64,000 nt of DNA from Iodobacter violaceini (GTDB lineage Bacteria; Pseudomonadota; Gammaproteobacteria; Burkholderiales; Chitinibacteraceae). A model generated the notes under the pieces. It worked only from the letters and a program-made list of their open reading frames with translations. It was not told the origin of the DNA and did not search any database. The stretch's first letter is position 1. The number at the start of each line of letters is the position of its first letter. The DNA lies in the NCBI RefSeq assembly GCF_011601265.1, contig NZ_JAAOLX010000004.1:62001-126000 (forward strand). Direction: 5' to 3'. This document shows, piece after piece, positions 20,997-29,959 of this stretch. The translations under genes and the position numbers were made by a program.

Positions 20997-21497
20997 ATGG
21001 ATGCCATTATTCTCGACTTGGGTGCTGACATTAAGGGCGAATGTATGCTCGAGGGCTATGTCGACAAAATTGAAGTGATGTCGTACAGCCACAATGTAGC
21101 CATGCAAGTCACCAATGACGTCAGCAACTCTGAACGCACCTCTGGCAAACCGCATATCGGCGAGTTTACCGCCACCAAATTTGTCGATGCCTCCACCCCG
21201 CTGCTCAATCAATACTGCTGCGCCGGTAAAGACATCCCCGAAGTCAAAATCACCATTGGCCGCAATGCCTCAGATGACAGCGGCAAAATTGTGGCCTTTA
21301 TTGTTTACACCCTGACCAATGCACTGATTTCCAATGTCAGCGTCAGCGGTGGATCTGGTGGTAAGCCGGTTGAAACGCTTTCTTTGAATTTCACCAAAAT
21401 CAAGTGGGAGCTCACCACACAAAAAGACAGCGGCGACAAAGAAGGCACTGCTGCCAGCACATGGGACTTAACCTCTAATAAGCTGATTAAGGGTTAA
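20997..21497 (+). CDS. hcp: T6SS inner tube protein Hcp (TssD)
   Basis: Hcp hexamers stack into the expelled inner tube and carry small effectors. The 166-residue product has the Hcp fold signature: an acidic N-terminus MDAIILDLGADIKGE, a central VMSYSHNVAMQVTN loop and C-terminal SLNFTKIKWELTTQKDSG. There is no C-terminal effector extension. AGGGAG lies 9 nt upstream of the ATG. The separate spacer and hairpin upstream suggest hcp may be expressed at a level different from tssBC, as is usual for this abundant protein. Confidence 0.96.
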   Translation: MDAIILDLGADIKGECMLEGYVDKIEVMSYSHNVAMQVTNDVSNSERTSGKPHIGEFTATKFVDASTPLLNQYCCAGKDIPEVKITIGRNASDDSGKIVAFIVYTLTNALISNVSVSGGSGGKPVETLSLNFTKIKWELTTQKDSGDKEGTAASTWDLTSNKLIKG

Positions 21498-21520
21498 TCA
21501 TTGACTTCCCGCCAGGAAAT

Positions 21521-21598
21521 ATCGTCATTGCCGCGTGTATTTGGCGGGAATCCAGCAGCATAGCTGGATCCCCGATAAAAACGCCCGGGGATGACGAT
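21521..21598 (+). repeat. Mini inverted-repeat element, copy 2
   Basis: A 78-bp element with exact ends ATCGTCAT and ATGACGAT and an inner stem pairing gggaatccagc with gctggatcccc (10 of 11). It fills most of the hcp-tssE gap. It matches the minus strand of 1084-1156 over almost its whole length. Its compact palindromic form suggests a small non-coding mobile or REP-like element. Confidence 0.75.
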
Positions 21599-21679
21599 TT
21601 ACCATCCCGGAGAATTATTTCTTTAAGCGCGATTGCACGCTGCATTTGCGCTTAAAGCGATCAAGACCGTTGGCCAGCC

Positions 21680-22126
21680 ATGCAAACCGAAAAATTCAGA
21701 GTGCCCTTATTTGAGCGCCTGCAGGATGACGCGCCGCAAAGCGCGGAAATCTCCCCGCACCGCCAGTATGGTAAAGCCGCGGTGATCGCATCGGTGTGCC
21801 ATGAGCTTTCCCGGATACTCAATACCCGTCGCGAAAGCATGCCAAGGTTGGACGGGCACAGCATTATCGACTACGGCATTGCCGACTGGAGTGGCTTTAA
21901 AACGGGCTTTGATGCAGACCGCCGCCAGTTTATCCGCGATATCAAACAAGCCATCGGCGTGTTTGAACCGCGGCTGAAAAACATACAGATCGAGCTATTC
22001 AGCACAGATGGCAGAAATACCGCCCTGAGCATCTGCGCCGAATTACGCGGCACACAAAATGAGCGGGCAGTGCTGTGTATAAAGCAAACTGAAGATGGGA
22101 TCAGTGTTGAGGAAGTAGATGTTTAA
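21680..22126 (+). CDS. tssE: T6SS baseplate protein TssE (gp25-like)
   Basis: TssE is the gp25-like baseplate wedge protein. Residues DYGIADWSGF and the following FIRDIKQAIGVFEPRLKN block are diagnostic, and the LFERL motif near the N-terminus is typical. The length of 148 residues fits. The ribosome-binding site is weak. It is separated from hcp by the mini inverted repeat and from tssF by a 441-bp gap filled with two repeat types. Confidence 0.92.
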   Translation: MQTEKFRVPLFERLQDDAPQSAEISPHRQYGKAAVIASVCHELSRILNTRRESMPRLDGHSIIDYGIADWSGFKTGFDADRRQFIRDIKQAIGVFEPRLKNIQIELFSTDGRNTALSICAELRGTQNERAVLCIKQTEDGISVEEVDV

Positions 22127-22146
22127 ACAACTCCGATGCATACAAA

Positions 22147-22206
22147 AACCCAAATCTTGAACCACAGAGAACACGGAGGACACAGAGTTTCACGGAGAAA
22201 AACAAC
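22147..22206 (+). repeat. 'ACAGAG' dispersed element before T6SS repeat copy B
   Basis: A 60-bp segment (aacccaaatcttgaaccacag continuing with acacgg/acacag units and gagaaaaacaa). It closely matches 24361-24455, which has the same position relative to repeat copy C. Shorter relatives lie in the rarA-serS gap. It has no coding potential. Confidence 0.7.
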
Positions 22207-22286
22207 TTCAGAGTTAAATCGTTTGCTTTGAATTCAAACCCTTTGCAAACCCATACATCTGCATTGTTATCTCAACACATAGCACT

Positions 22287-22527
22287 GGGCTTAAATCTCC
22301 CCTTGAAGCACGCCGAAGTGAGGAACAAGCGGGGCGGGGTTTCGGCAAGGGAGCGAGGAACGAGCCAATCCCGCCCGCCGCCGACTCGATTGTCCGCAGC
22401 TGAGGGGACTTCGTGCTTCGTGGGGTCGCCTTCTTTGGCTTCGTTTCTTGGCGAAGCAAGAAAGGAAGGCCCCGCGGTGGCTACCGCTCCAAAACGCTGT
22501 GCCGAAGGCACTAAAAAAGATCTTTTG
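22287..22527 (+). repeat. T6SS spacer repeat, copy B
   Basis: Same landmark order as copy A, with the hairpin tttcttg-gcgaag-caagaaa, the small hairpin gtgcc-gaa-ggcac and a final aaaaaagatctttt. It lies immediately upstream of tssF. A frame through the element happens to join tssF in phase (from 22448), which would wrongly lengthen that protein by 40 residues. Confidence 0.85.
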
Positions 22528-22567
22528 TATTTGGTGGTTAAATCGACGGCATACCAACAAGGCCACA

Positions 22568-24349
22568 ATGAGCGATTCAATAGACGATGTTTTGCTTGAT
22601 TACTACCAGCGTGAGCTGACCTGGCTGCGCCACGCCGGGGCGGATTTTGCTGAGCGGTTTCCTAAGATTGCCCATCGCCTGGAGCTATCCGAATACGAAT
22701 GCCCGGATCCGCATATTGAGCGCCTGCTCGAAGGATTCGCTTTTTTAAATGCCCGCTTGCAACGCCAGCTGGATGATGATTTTTCCCAGTTAAGCAGTGC
22801 ATTACTGGAAGAGCTCTACCCCTACGCCATCCGTCCCATGCCGTCCTGCGCCATCGCCTGTTTTCAGGCCGATGCCAGCAAAGGCAATGCGAATGCAGGT
22901 TTAGAAGTTAAACGCGGCACTTCGCTGTTTGTAAACCACCAGCGAAGCGAGCAGGAAACCGACAGTATTTACTTCAGAACCACAGCCCCGCTCACCGTTT
23001 GGCCTTTGCAAATAGATGACGCGCTGTTGCTGGATGCCGAAGAAGCACAAAAACTCACCGGCCTTGCCAGGGCGCAATCGGCGCTGAAGATCCGTATTCA
23101 TTGCAATGCTGCGGAAGGCTGGCCAGCGCTCACACTCAGCACGCTAAAAGTGCATTTGGCCGGATCGCCCCTGACGGCTGCTGCGCTTTACGATTTACTC
23201 GGCGCACACAGCATCGCCATGTTCAGCTTACTTAAAAATAGAATCGCCCCCATCAAAGGCTTACCTGAAGCCTGTGGTTTTACTGATGATGAGGCACTTT
23301 TGCCCAGCGAAAGCGGCGCACTTGCCAGCCACCGCATGCTGCTTGAATATTTTAGTTGCCCAGCCAAGTTTGCTTTTTTTGAGCTGCCGGTCAGCGTACC
23401 TGCCGCCACCGGGCAAGATTTAGAAATCATCATCGCCTTTAACACCGCCCCCGCCAGCCGCCTTAGCCTGCAAGCCAGTGATTTGGCCTTGGGCTGCGTG
23501 CCAGTGATTAATCTCTTCCCCCGCACCTCTGAGCCTTTACGCCCCAGCGGCAAAACGCGTGAATATCGCATCGTGGCCGACAGCCACCGGGAACACGCCA
23601 CCGAGATCTATGCCATCGGCCAGGTGCGTGCCAGCAAAGCCTATGGCGCGCAAATTGTGCCGCGCTATTTTGGCCTGAACCATGGCGACGCAAACGGCTG
23701 CTTCTGGCACGCCAGACGAGTAGACGGCATAGGCCAGCGGCGCGGCAGCGATATGCTGCTCACTTGGGTGAACGCCCATTTTCTCGCTACTGATCCGCCC
23801 GCCCCCACGCTGAGCGCCGAGCTGCTTTGCACGAATCGTTTCCTCGCTGAATCACTGGCAGCAGGCACAGTGCTGGCTTTTGAGCACCCCGGCCCGGTTG
23901 CAAAAGTGCGCCTCATGGCCTCGCCCACGCCGCAGCTGCCCCACAGTAGCGCGGCGCAATGGCGTTTGGTTTCACAGCTTTCCTTAAATCATTTGTCACT
24001 TATCGAAGGCCCGCAAGCCCTTGCCGCGCTGCGCGAAATATTAAACCTCTACAGCCACAGCGCCGCCACCCGGCAACAAATTGCCGGAATTCGCAACATC
24101 CATACCCAGCGCACGGTAGACCGGGTCGGCAAAGAAGCATGGCGCGGCTGGCGCAACGGATTAGAAGTCAGGCTGGAGCTGGACGCCAGCCAGTTTGCCG
24201 GCAGCAGCCGGGTCTTATTCTCCGGCGTACTCGCCCAATTCTTCGCCCAATACGCCAGCGTAAACCGCTTTATCCGCACCGTATTAGTAGAAAAAGACCG
24301 GGAAATAAAAACATGGCAACCGCTGGTGGGTGATCCCTTAGTTCTGTGA
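22568..24349 (+). CDS. tssF: T6SS baseplate protein TssF
   Basis: TssF forms the baseplate wedge with TssG, TssE and TssK. The start at 22568 gives MSDSIDDVLLDYYQRELTWL, the standard TssF opening, followed by FPKIAHRLELSEYECPDPHI and ERLLEGFAFLNARLQRQLDD. The product is 593 residues, the family length. AAGG precedes the ATG. The in-phase extension upstream comes from the repeat and is rejected. A second repeat block separates tssF from tssG, although the two proteins form one subcomplex. Confidence 0.95.
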   Translation: MSDSIDDVLLDYYQRELTWLRHAGADFAERFPKIAHRLELSEYECPDPHIERLLEGFAFLNARLQRQLDDDFSQLSSALLEELYPYAIRPMPSCAIACFQADASKGNANAGLEVKRGTSLFVNHQRSEQETDSIYFRTTAPLTVWPLQIDDALLLDAEEAQKLTGLARAQSALKIRIHCNAAEGWPALTLSTLKVHLAGSPLTAAALYDLLGAHSIAMFSLLKNRIAPIKGLPEACGFTDDEALLPSESGALASHRMLLEYFSCPAKFAFFELPVSVPAATGQDLEIIIAFNTAPASRLSLQASDLALGCVPVINLFPRTSEPLRPSGKTREYRIVADSHREHATEIYAIGQVRASKAYGAQIVPRYFGLNHGDANGCFWHARRVDGIGQRRGSDMLLTWVNAHFLATDPPAPTLSAELLCTNRFLAESLAAGTVLAFEHPGPVAKVRLMASPTPQLPHSSAAQWRLVSQLSLNHLSLIEGPQALAALREILNLYSHSAATRQQIAGIRNIHTQRTVDRVGKEAWRGWRNGLEVRLELDASQFAGSSRVLFSGVLAQFFAQYASVNRFIRTVLVEKDREIKTWQPLVGDPLVL

Positions 24350-24360
24350 ATTTATATGGA

Positions 24361-24455
24361 AACCCAAATCTTGAACCACGGATTTTCAAGGCAAAACCCA
24401 AGTCTTGAACCACAGAGGACACAGAGAACACGGAGTTTCATAGAGAAAAACAAGG
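24361..24455 (+). repeat. 'ACAGAG' dispersed element before T6SS repeat copy C
   Basis: It begins 'aacccaaatcttgaaccac' as at 22147, then duplicates that opening (aaacccaagtcttgaaccac at about 24395) and ends with the same cacggagtttc and gagaaaaacaa segments. It follows tssF by 11 bp and precedes repeat copy C by about 90 bp, the same arrangement as in the tssE-tssF gap. Confidence 0.7.
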
Positions 24456-24545
24456 AGTTTGAAGCAAACCTTGTTTAAACCTTGTTTCAGTTTGAATGTA
24501 CACAACGCAATCAAAAAAAAAACGCAAAAACCACGCTCTCAGCAC

Positions 24546-24780
24546 GGGGCTTTTACCCTCCCCCTTGAAGCACGCCGAAGCGAGGAACAAGCGGGGCGGG
24601 GTAGTCGTCAATTCGTGTTTGAGCGAAGCGAGTTGAATTGACGCCGCCTCGATTGTCCACAGCGAGGGGATTTCGTGCTTCGTGGGGTCGCCTTCTTTGC
24701 GTACTATGATTTCTGGCGAAGCAAGAAAGTGAGTCCCCGCGGGGATGCCGCACCTAAATCAACGTGCCGAAGGCACTAAC
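24546..24780 (+). repeat. T6SS spacer repeat, copy C
   Basis: The third copy, in the 466-bp tssF-tssG gap. The landmarks are as in copy A, but the central hairpin is altered (tactatgatttctggcgaagcaag) and the final gatc palindrome is missing. The element ends about 35 bp before the tssG start. Confidence 0.85.
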
Positions 24781-24815
24781 AACTGAGTTATGTAGCATGC
24801 AAAGCAGAAACCAAC

Positions 24816-25922
24816 ATGCCCGCTGACACCCTCATCAACGAGCTTTTCGCCGCACCCTATCGCTTTGAGTTTGCTCAGGCGCTGGCGCTGCTGGAAAAAT
24901 GCTACCCGCGCAAAACGCCGCTGGGTAAGGGGCTGGATCCTCGTCAGGAAACGGTGCGTTTAAGCGGGCCGCTCTACCCGCTGTTTTACCCCAGCGCACT
25001 GGCGTCGCTCAGCAAAACAAGCCCTCGCCTTTACTTCAGGGCCAGCACTAAAACTTTCAAACTCAGCCTCAGAAGCAAGCCGGTAAAGCGGCGCTCACAC
25101 GCCAGCCAGCTGGAATTGCAAGCCTGCCACTTTGGCTTGGGCGGCCCCGATGGCCCGCTGCCTTATGTGTATCAGGAATGGCTGCAAGGGCGGCGCTTAC
25201 AAAAAGATCATGCACCGGCGGCGTTTTTAGATTTATTTCATCAGCGCATCCTTGGCCAGCTGTATCGGGTGCAGGGCAAGCACCATATTGCCGCGCCTTT
25301 TACCGCGCCGGATCGTAGTGCCGTGCAGCCGCTGCTGCGCGCACTGGCAGGCATTCTGCCCAAGCCCTTACATCATCGCCAGGAAATCAGCGATCAGGCC
25401 TTACTGGCCCGCGCCCCCATTCTTGCTAATCGCCGCCGCTCGGTAGAGGGCTTTAAAGCGCTGATCGCCAGCTACTGGGGCGACACGCTGACAATCAGGC
25501 AATTTGACGGTGCATGGAGCAATCTGCCCGCATCGCACCTTAGCCTGCTGGGGGCAAAGAACAATACGCTGGGGCAAAACGCCGTGGCGGGTAAGCGGAT
25601 TTGGGACGAGCATGCAGGCATTACGCTCACCCTTGGCCCGCTGTCTTTAGACAAATATCTGGCCTATCTGCCCACCGGCACGCTCTATGGCAAGCTAATG
25701 GCACTGGCTGCGTTTTATTTTGGGCCAGAGATGCGTTGCAGGCTGGTATTAAAGCTATCCCCCGATGCCAAAACAGCCAGCGATGGCAGCAAAGAATCCC
25801 CCGCCCGCCCGCTGTCCAAAACCGCCACGCCCTTTTTACTCGGCCAGACCACATGGCTGGGCGGCGCAAACAATATCCCCCGGCAATGCCAAATTGCCCC
25901 TAAAACGGCAGCCACACTATGA
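24816..25922 (+). CDS. tssG: T6SS baseplate protein TssG
   Basis: TssG is the second core wedge protein of the baseplate. The N-terminal block FRFEFAQA-like (YRFEFAQALALLEKCYP) and the segment CHFGLGGPDGPLPYVYQEW are diagnostic, as is ADHRFLDLFHHR-like (AAFLDLFHQRILGQLYR). The length of 368 residues is at the upper end of the family. The stop overlaps the clpV start by 4 bp (ATGA), so the two are translationally coupled. Confidence 0.94.
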   Translation: MPADTLINELFAAPYRFEFAQALALLEKCYPRKTPLGKGLDPRQETVRLSGPLYPLFYPSALASLSKTSPRLYFRASTKTFKLSLRSKPVKRRSHASQLELQACHFGLGGPDGPLPYVYQEWLQGRRLQKDHAPAAFLDLFHQRILGQLYRVQGKHHIAAPFTAPDRSAVQPLLRALAGILPKPLHHRQEISDQALLARAPILANRRRSVEGFKALIASYWGDTLTIRQFDGAWSNLPASHLSLLGAKNNTLGQNAVAGKRIWDEHAGITLTLGPLSLDKYLAYLPTGTLYGKLMALAAFYFGPEMRCRLVLKLSPDAKTASDGSKESPARPLSKTATPFLLGQTTWLGGANNIPRQCQIAPKTAATL

Positions 25923-28486
25923 GCCTGGATCTAAGCGCGCTGATTGCCCTGCTGAACACGCCCTGCCGCGAAGCACTGGAGCGCGCCGCTCAGCGCTGCC
26001 TGGTGCAAACGCATTTTTATATCGAGATAGAACACTTGCTGCTGGAGCTGATCGACATCGAAGCGGGCGATCTGGCCGCCATCCTGCCGCGCTGCGGCAT
26101 CAGCCGCGATGCGCTCAGCACCGAGATCAACACTGCGCTGGAGCGCTTTAAACGCGGCAATACCCGCACCCCGGCCTTTGCCACGCATACCGTCAAGCTA
26201 TTAGAAAGCGCCGTGGTCTACGCCACCGTCAGCCACAATCAGCGGGTGCGATCCGGCATGCTGCTGCTGGCTATTTTAGAAAACGAAGAACTGCGCAGCC
26301 TGCTGCTTAATGGCGTTTCATCCTTACTCAGCATTAACCGCGATACCCTGAAGAGCGAGCTGAGCAACTGGAGCGCCACCTCCTGCGAAGCGCCGCCTGC
26401 ACCCGTCAAAGAAGCCGGGCAGCAACCCGCCACTGCCAACCCGGGCATCAGCCCCAATGCGCCAGAAAACAGTGTGCTCAGCCAGTACACGCAAGATCTG
26501 TGCGCCGATGCACGCGCTGGCAAGATTGATCCAATTGTGGGGCGCGATGGTGAAATCCGCCAGGCCATCGATATCCTGCTGCGGCGCAGGCAAAACAACC
26601 CCATTTTGGTGGGCGCACCAGGCGTGGGCAAAACCGCCGTGGTAGAAGGCCTGGCGCTCAGAATCGCCGCAGGTGAAGTGCCACCCGCACTAAAAAACGT
26701 GGCGCTGCGTGTATTAGATTTAGGCCTGCTGCAAGCCGGGGCCAGCCTGAAAGGCGAATTTGAGCAGCGCTTAAAAAGTGTGATTGAAGCGGTTAAAAAT
26801 TCTGACATTCCAATCATTTTATTTATTGATGAAGCCCATACGCTGGTCGGGGCAGGCGCAGCCGAAGGGCAAAACGACGCTGCCAATCTGCTCAAACCCG
26901 CACTGGCCCGTGGCGAGCTGCGCACCATCGCCGCCACCACATGGCTGGAATACAAAAAATACTTTGAAAAAGACCCCGCACTGGCAAGGCGCTTTCAGCT
27001 GGTGCAAGTTGAGGAGCCAGACGAGGCCACCGCCATCGAAATGCTGCGCGGCGTGGCGGCCGAGCTGGAGCAGCACCACGGCGTGTATGTGCTGGACGCC
27101 GCCATTTGCGATGCCGTCAAACTATCGCACCGCTATATCACCGGCCGTCAGTTGCCCGACAAAGCCATCAGCGTGCTCGACACCGCCTGCGCCCGCGTGG
27201 CGCTGGCCCAGCACGATGTGCCACCGCAGCTGGAAAGCGCCCGCCACCGGCAAAATGCCATTAATGACGAATTGAGCCGCTTGGAGCGAGAGCAACTCAC
27301 CGGCGCGCCGCACCAAACACGTATCGCCGATTTACAAGCAGAGCATGGGCAGCTCAAAGCGCAGATTCAGGAATTAGAAAACCGCTGGCAGGAAGAAAAA
27401 GCCGCCGTGGTAGAGCTGCTCAGCGCCCATGCCGCCTTAATCAAATTATCCAAACAGCAGCCGCGCAGCAGTGATGAAGAAGAGCTATTTGCCGACCTGC
27501 CCGCCACCATCAAACGCCTTGAAAGCGGGCTGGACACCATACGCCAGGACGACACTATGGTGCCCGCCCATGTCGATTCGCGCACCGTCGCCGCCGTGAT
27601 AGCAGGCTGGACCGGCATTCCGGTTGGCAAAATGCTGGCCGACGAAGCTTACGCCATCCGCACCCTGGCCAAGCGTATGGGGCAAAGAATTATCGGCCAG
27701 CAAAGTGCGCTCGATACCATCGCCAGCCGCATACAGGCTTACCGCGCGGGCCTGACCGAGCCGAATAAACCGGTAGGCGTATTTCTGCTGCCCGGCCCCA
27801 CTGGTGTGGGCAAAACCGAAACCGCCTACGCGCTGGCCGATGCGCTTTACGGCGGCGAGCGCAATCTGGTCACCATTAATTTGTCGGAATACCAGGAAGC
27901 GCACACCGTCAGCCAGCTAAAAGGCGCACCGCCCGGCTATGTGGGCTATGGCAGCGGCGGCGTGCTCACCGAAGCGGTGCGGCGCAAACCTTACTGCGTG
28001 GTCTTGCTGGACGAAATCGAAAAAGCCCACCCCGACGTGCTGGAAGCGTTTTACAACGTATTTGACAAAGGCATGATGGAAGACGGCAGCGGGCTGGTCG
28101 TCGATTTCAAAAACACCGTCATCCTGGCCACCAGCAATGTCGGTGCCGAGCTGATTATCGACACCCCCCCGCAAACCTTTGCCACCACCCAATTCGCCGA
28201 CGATCTGCGCCACACCCTGCTGCAATCTTTCCGCCCCGCCTTTTTAGCCCGCATGACCGTCGTGCCCTACCGCGCACTGGATGACGCAATTCTGGCCCAG
28301 ATTATAAAAACCAAATTAGAAAAATTAAAACAGCGCTATACGGATGCGACGGGGAAAACATTTGAATTTGAAAGCGGGATTGTGGCGGCGGTATTGGCCA
28401 GGTGCAGAGGGGCTGGGGCTAGGGATGTTGATAATGTATTGATGGGGGAAGTGGTAGGTAAATTGGCGGAGTGGGTGCTGGAATAA
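25919..28486 (+). CDS. clpV: T6SS sheath-recycling ATPase ClpV (TssH)
   Basis: ClpV is the Hsp100 ATPase that disassembles contracted sheath. The N-domain spans about residues 1-145 (ALERAAQRCLVQTHFYIEIE). AAA-1 has Walker A GAPGVGKTAVVEG and Walker B ILFIDEAHTLVGAG. A coiled-coil middle domain spans about 420-530, and AAA-2 has GPTGVGKTETAYAL and VVLLDEIEKAHPDVLE. The C-terminus ends after the D2 small domain. At 855 residues it is slightly shorter than many ClpV proteins. It ends the coupled tssG-clpV pair; the next genes are much more AT-rich. Confidence 0.96.
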   Translation: MSLDLSALIALLNTPCREALERAAQRCLVQTHFYIEIEHLLLELIDIEAGDLAAILPRCGISRDALSTEINTALERFKRGNTRTPAFATHTVKLLESAVVYATVSHNQRVRSGMLLLAILENEELRSLLLNGVSSLLSINRDTLKSELSNWSATSCEAPPAPVKEAGQQPATANPGISPNAPENSVLSQYTQDLCADARAGKIDPIVGRDGEIRQAIDILLRRRQNNPILVGAPGVGKTAVVEGLALRIAAGEVPPALKNVALRVLDLGLLQAGASLKGEFEQRLKSVIEAVKNSDIPIILFIDEAHTLVGAGAAEGQNDAANLLKPALARGELRTIAATTWLEYKKYFEKDPALARRFQLVQVEEPDEATAIEMLRGVAAELEQHHGVYVLDAAICDAVKLSHRYITGRQLPDKAISVLDTACARVALAQHDVPPQLESARHRQNAINDELSRLEREQLTGAPHQTRIADLQAEHGQLKAQIQELENRWQEEKAAVVELLSAHAALIKLSKQQPRSSDEEELFADLPATIKRLESGLDTIRQDDTMVPAHVDSRTVAAVIAGWTGIPVGKMLADEAYAIRTLAKRMGQRIIGQQSALDTIASRIQAYRAGLTEPNKPVGVFLLPGPTGVGKTETAYALADALYGGERNLVTINLSEYQEAHTVSQLKGAPPGYVGYGSGGVLTEAVRRKPYCVVLLDEIEKAHPDVLEAFYNVFDKGMMEDGSGLVVDFKNTVILATSNVGAELIIDTPPQTFATTQFADDLRHTLLQSFRPAFLARMTVVPYRALDDAILAQIIKTKLEKLKQRYTDATGKTFEFESGIVAAVLARCRGAGARDVDNVLMGEVVGKLAEWVLE

Positions 28487-28557
28487 ATTAAAATTGAACA
28501 GCACCACCTATTAAAACCTCAATAAAATATAAATGACGACTGTAAGAAGGAAATAAA

Positions 28558-29190
28558 ATGTGCAATGAAAAAGGATGGTCTGTTTCATCAATCCATACAA
28601 ACATAAAACGTTATGTTTGGTTTACCCCTGATTTATGGGGAAGCTACAAGCAAGGCTTTATGAACCCAAATATCATTACCATACAAGGCTTAAAACATTT
28701 AAATTCGGAATTTTTTCCAGGGTTTAGAAATATGTTTTATGCAGGGGTAGGCTATGCTACCCATGGAAAATCCTCGCTAGTACAACAGGGCTGGGGAAAT
28801 TATTTATCTAAAGTACCATTAATTGGAAGCACCGCAGTAAACAGAATGGGTAATGAGGCAAATAGTCAGGTTTTTTACACTCTAGGGGGAATGTCATCTG
28901 CAATCGCTACAAAATTCATTGCCATGAATTTTTTAGGGACCCTGACACGAATTACACTTCAAAGCCGCTCGCCACAGGCTTGTGCAATAATATTACCAAC
29001 ACTAAAAATAATTAATTATTTAAACACAGCAGGTGGCATTGTCGACATGACCCATCAATACTCTGCAATTCGTGAACAAAGAATGGTAAAAAATTTAATT
29101 AAAAGCTGCGAAGGTGTAGGAAAAGAAGAACTAGAAAAAATGCTAATAAACGCTGCAAATGGGCTGACAAAACAAGGCCCTGACGAATAA
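28558..29190 (+). CDS. Unknown protein, T6SS cargo region gene 1
   Basis: I do not recognise this 210-residue protein. AAGGAA precedes the ATG, so translation is likely. The sequence has aromatic-rich N-terminal residues (YVWFTPDLWGSYKQGF) and two moderately hydrophobic stretches (near residues 115-135 and 145-165), with no signal peptide. Base composition is clearly lower in GC than clpV or vgrG. Its position between clpV and vgrG, where effector, adaptor and immunity genes are common, makes a T6SS cargo or immunity role plausible. That is inference from position. Confidence 0.7.
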   Translation: MCNEKGWSVSSIHTNIKRYVWFTPDLWGSYKQGFMNPNIITIQGLKHLNSEFFPGFRNMFYAGVGYATHGKSSLVQQGWGNYLSKVPLIGSTAVNRMGNEANSQVFYTLGGMSSAIATKFIAMNFLGTLTRITLQSRSPQACAIILPTLKIINYLNTAGGIVDMTHQYSAIREQRMVKNLIKSCEGVGKEELEKMLINAANGLTKQGPDE

Positions 29191-29310
29191 GATATAAACA
29201 ATAGCACAATTCAATTTAAAGCAACACTCCCTGCGAACGAATAACGATATTTAATAAATTATAGATCTATATACAGGCCCATCTTGTTAATTTAAAAAAA
29301 TGAGGACAAT

Positions 29311-29934
29311 ATGCCATTCTGGGATAATTTACCTTTTTTCTACGGCCCTGCAACACATACCAGCGTAGTACTGGCAGGCGATCTTTTACAACAAAACAAT
29401 GTGGGGACGTCATATATTGGCCCAAAATATATCTGCGATTACACCAATGGCCATTCCTTTTTTTTAGACAGCAATTTATTTCCCGGATGGCCCGTTGCTC
29501 TTGTCTATTGGTTGCCCTGGCAAAATAACACAATTACCGCAGTTAGCTGGTTACAACTGAATACATCAGGATGTAATGCTTTTTTAACTTCAGAATTCTC
29601 TGGTTGCCGTTTTGTGATCAATGACTTCGGTTTATCTCATATCGCTCACTGGCAGGCAATAGGCCCATTTGTAGATAATTCAAGTGCAGCAAGAGATTAC
29701 AAAGAAGCCACCTTACTCGGTCCACCATCAACTCTGCGTCGAAAATTATCATTCACGGGCAGCACTGCACCTGTGGGAGCCACAATGTCTGTATCAAACA
29801 CCTATGGATGGCATGGACCAAATAGCCGGGCAATTGTTTGTGGATACAAACACTTATTTACAGGAATATGGCACTTCAAAGTACTACGTTACCAAGCGGG
29901 AAACCCTGCAGGCGGATTTTGGTCAGATTTATAA
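29311..29934 (+). CDS. Unknown protein, T6SS cargo region gene 2 (possible Cys/His deamidase-like effector)
   Basis: A 207-residue AT-rich gene with GAGGA before its ATG and no signal peptide. No family is certain. Its most notable stretch is FLTSEFSGCRFVINDFGLSH, with Thr93, Cys99 and His110 (or His113). An SGC motif with an upstream Thr and a His 11-15 residues later resembles the active-site layout of CNF1/BLF1-type glutamine deamidases. The similarity is a short pattern only and may be chance. The gene lies between clpV and vgrG, a normal place for a T6SS effector. No obvious cognate immunity protein can be named. Confidence 0.65.
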   Translation: MPFWDNLPFFYGPATHTSVVLAGDLLQQNNVGTSYIGPKYICDYTNGHSFFLDSNLFPGWPVALVYWLPWQNNTITAVSWLQLNTSGCNAFLTSEFSGCRFVINDFGLSHIAHWQAIGPFVDNSSAARDYKEATLLGPPSTLRRKLSFTGSTAPVGATMSVSNTYGWHGPNSRAIVCGYKHLFTGIWHFKVLRYQAGNPAGGFWSDL

Positions 29935-29959
29935 CAAATTCTCCCATAAAAGGATTGCC

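Noticed and set aside
22448-22567. In-frame 5' extension of tssF
   Set aside because: The added 40 residues come from repeat copy B and are not found at the start of TssF proteins; 22568 has a proper site.
29684-29959. In-frame 5' extension of the third cargo gene
   Set aside because: It overlaps the second cargo gene by 251 bp, and a good ribosome-binding site precedes the ATG at 29960.
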